Positions 61,682 to 64,000 of a stretch of DNA of 64,000 nucleotides are shown here, piece by piece. The stretch is from Euptelea pleiosperma. Lineage: Eukaryota > Streptophyta > Magnoliopsida > Ranunculales > Eupteleaceae. The notes below the pieces were generated by a model. The model was given only the letters and a program-made list of their open reading frames with translations. It made no database searches and had not been told where the DNA came from. Location of the stretch: assembly GCA_035048495.1 (NCBI GenBank), contig JASUTR010000076.1:62001-126000 (forward strand). Reading direction: 5' to 3'. Within the stretch, counting starts at the first letter, position 1. Each line of letters begins with the position of its first letter. The translations under genes were made by a program, and so were the position numbers.

Positions 61682-64000
61682 AACAAGTTAGCTCCATCCG
61701 TGCGTCAACGTCTCAAATTGACTAAGTTTGTGTGTTACATTCCGAAGTCTATAACTTGTGACTTTTTCGCAACCGGACCTCGTGATTGGACTCAAACTCT
61801 TCTATTACTATTGTTTCAACACATTTGAAGTGTTGAAACAAGATTCGGGACAGTCGAAACAAGTTAGCTCCATCCGTTCGTCAACGTCTCAAATTGGACT
61901 CAGTTTCTGTGTTGCATTCCGAAGCCTATAACTTGTGACTTTTTCGCAACCGGACCTCGTGATTGGACTCAAACTCTTCTATAACTATTGTTTCAACACA
62001 TTTGATGTGTTGGAACAAGATTCGGGACGGTCGAAACAAGTTAGCTCCATCCGTGCGTCAACGTCTCAAATTGGACTAAGTTTGTGTGTTACATTCCTAA
62101 GTCTATAACTTGTGACTTTTTCGCTACCGGACCTCGTGATTGGACTCAAACTCTTCTATTACTATTGTTTCAACACATTTGAAGTGTTGAAACAAGATTC
62201 GGGACAGTCGAAACAAGTTAGCTCCATCCGTTCGTCAACGTCTCAAATTGGACTCAGTTTCTGTGTTACATTCCGAAGCCTATAACTTGTGACTTTTTAG
62301 CAACCGGACCTCATAATTAGACTCAAACTCTTCCATTACTATTGTTTTAACAGATTTGAAGTGTTGGAACAATATTTGGGATAGTAGAAACAAGTTAGCT
62401 CCATCCGTGCGTCAACGTCTCAAATTGGACTCAGTTTGTGTGTTACATTCCGAAGCTTATAACTTGTGACTTTTTCGCAACCGGACCTCGTAATTGGACT
62501 CAAACTCTTGTATTACTATTATTTCAACACATTTGATGTGTTGGAACAAGATTCGGGAAGGTCGAAACAAGTTAGCTCCATCCGTTCGTCAACGTCTCAA
62601 ATTGGACTCAGTTTGTGTGTTACGTTCCGAACCCTATAACTTGTGACTTTTTCGCAACCGGACCTCGTAATTGGACTCAAACTCTTCTATTACTATTGTT
62701 TCAACAGATTTGAAGTGTTGGAATAAGATTTGGGACAGTCGAAACAAGTTAGCTCCATCCGTGCATCAACGTCTCAAATTCGACTCAATTTGTGTGTAAC
62801 ATTCCGAACCCTATAACTTGTGACTTTGTCGCAATCAAAACTCGTAATTTTACTCAAACTCTTCCATTATTATTATTTCAACACATTTGAAGTATTGGAA
62901 CATGATTCGGGACAGGCAAAACAAGTTAGCTCCATCCGTGCGTCAACATCTCAAATTGGACATAGTTTGTGTGTTACATTCCGAAGCCAATAACTTGTGA
63001 CTTTTTCGCAACCGGACCTCGTAATTGGACTCAAACTCTTGTATTACTATTATTTCAACACATTTGATGTGTTGGAACAAGATTCGGGAAGGTCGAAACA
63101 AGTTAGCTCCATCCGTTCGTCAACGTCTCAAATTGGACTCAGTTTGTGTGTTACGTTCCGAACCCTATAACTTGTGACTTTTTCGCAACCGGAGCTCGTA
63201 ATTGGACTCGAAACTCTTCCATTACTATTCTTTCATCACATTTGAAGTAGTGGAACAAGATTCGTGACAGTCGTCACAAGTTAGCTCCATCCGTTCGTCA
63301 ACGTCTCAAATTGGACTCAGTTTGTGTGTTATTTCCGAACCCTATAACTTGTGACTTTTTCGCAACCGGACCTCGTGATTGGACTCAAACTCTTCTATAA
63401 CTATTGTTTCAACACATTTGATGTGTTGGAACAAGATTCGGGACGGTCGAAACAAGTTAGCTCCATCCGTGCGTCAACGTCTCAAATTGGACTAAGTTTG
63501 TGTGTTACATTCCTAAGTCTATAACTTGTGACTTTTTCGCTACCGGACCTCGTGATTGGACTCAAACTCTTCTATTACTATTGTTTCAACACATTTGAAG
63601 TGTTGAAACAAGATTCGGGACAGTCGAAACAAGTTAGCTCCATCCGTTCGTCAACGTCTCAAATTGGACTCAGTTTCTGTGTTACATTCCGAAGCCTATA
63701 ACTTGTGACTTTTTCGCAACCGGGACTCATAATTAGACTCAAACTCTTCCATTACTATTGTTTCAACAGATTTGAAGTGTGGGAACAATATTTGGAACAG
63801 TCGAAACAAGTTAGCTCCATCCGTTCGTCAACGTCTCAAATTGGACTCAGTTTCTGTGTTGCATTCCGAAGCCTATAACTTGTGACTTTTTCGCAACCGG
63901 ACCTCGTGATTGGACTCAAACTCTTCTATAACTATTGTTTCAACACATTTGATGTGTTGGAACAAGATTCGGGACGGTCGAAACAAGTTAGCTCCATCCG
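61682..64000 (+). repeat. Mosaic right end of the window (about 13 monomers)
   Basis: The first monomer is D4-like but has one base missing (AAATTGACTAAG near 61717), CCGAAGTCT and GCAACCGGACC. Then D3, D4, D5, D6, D7, D8, D9 and an m16-type unit follow, repeating 60441-61681 at an offset of 1,415 bp (eight monomers), with D6 changed to TATTACTATT. An E1-type unit (GTCGTCACAAG, about 63270) switches to a D3-type tail near 63370. After that come D4, D2 (GGGACTCATAATTAG), D3 and a cut-off D4 at the window end. Confidence 0.82.

Larger units (their letters stand above)
1..64000 (+). repeat. Tandem satellite DNA array, monomer about 177 bp, about 362 copies
   Basis: The segment GTCGAAACAAGTTAGC recurs about every 177 bases from one end of the window to the other, always in the same orientation. 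It is followed by the same ordered landmarks: CAACGTCTCAAATTGG, TAACTTGTGACTTTTTCGC, AACCGGACCTCGTAATTGG, ACTATT, and GGAACAAGATTCGGGAC. I saw no stretch of unrelated sequence and no inversion. One counted monomer (14629-14805) is 177 bp with 72 G or C bases. Nucleosome-length monomers arranged in HORs are typical of eukaryotic centromeric satellites; that role is inferred. I do not recognise a named family. It is not the Arabidopsis 178-bp or human alpha satellite as I know them. Nothing here supports transcription units or coding genes. Confidence 0.97.

Noticed and set aside
1..64000. Named satellite families (Arabidopsis 178-bp, alpha satellite, soybean 91/92-bp)
   Set aside because: The length class is similar to some, but I cannot match the sequence landmarks to any family I know. 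Naming one would be a guess.
1..64000. Telomere or subtelomere repeats
   Set aside because: CCCTATAAC occurs in many monomers but only once per unit and not as a short tandem array. No TTTAGGG- or TTAGGG-type runs are present.

Overview
The whole 64 kb window is one uninterrupted tandem satellite DNA array. I find no convincing protein gene, RNA gene, transposon, CRISPR array or bacterial-type operon. The repeat unit is about 177 bp (about 41% GC in a counted monomer). About 362 copies lie head to tail, all in the same orientation. A megabase-style array with a nucleosome-sized monomer and higher-order repeats (HORs) points to a eukaryotic nuclear chromosome, most likely a centromeric or pericentromeric block. 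A plant is my best guess because many plant centromere satellites are 150-180 bp, but I do not recognise the monomer as a named family and cannot name the organism.

Layout. (1) 1-7027: about 40 monomers with many one-base insertions and deletions; mean spacing is about 173.8 bp instead of 176.9. This looks like an unpolished contig edge. The monomer order is related to that of the next region, with some types missing or rearranged. (2) 7028-41873: a regular HOR array with a 20-monomer unit of 3,538 bp. Eight 20-mer copies start at 7028, 10561, 14100, 17638, 21176, 24714, 28253 and 31792. They are followed by a 25-monomer copy (35333-39752) and a partial copy of 12 monomers (39753-41873). Neighbouring copies are nearly identical over kilobases, while monomers inside one unit differ at many sites. 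This is the usual sign of HOR turnover by unequal exchange or conversion. (3) 41874-64000: a second, more mosaic HOR family built from some of the same monomer types plus new ones. Its clearest form is a 23-monomer unit (4,068 bp, 48063-52130). Around it are 12-, 22-, 5- and 34-monomer variants, with several visible junctions inside monomers.

Monomer names are mine. A monomer is taken to start at AACAAG in the segment GTCGAAACAAGTTAGC. m1-m20 are the monomers of the 20-mer in order, with diagnostics given under the reference copy at 14100-17637. C2-C7, D1-D9 and E1 are extra types of the right-hand family.

Each monomer carries two short symmetric elements that could matter for centromere chromatin: an imperfect palindrome with a three-base loop, and a TTCG...CGAA element that overlaps seven of nine core positions of the CENP-B box. 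No function is shown by the sequence. The interesting content is the evolutionary architecture of the array, not a gene system.
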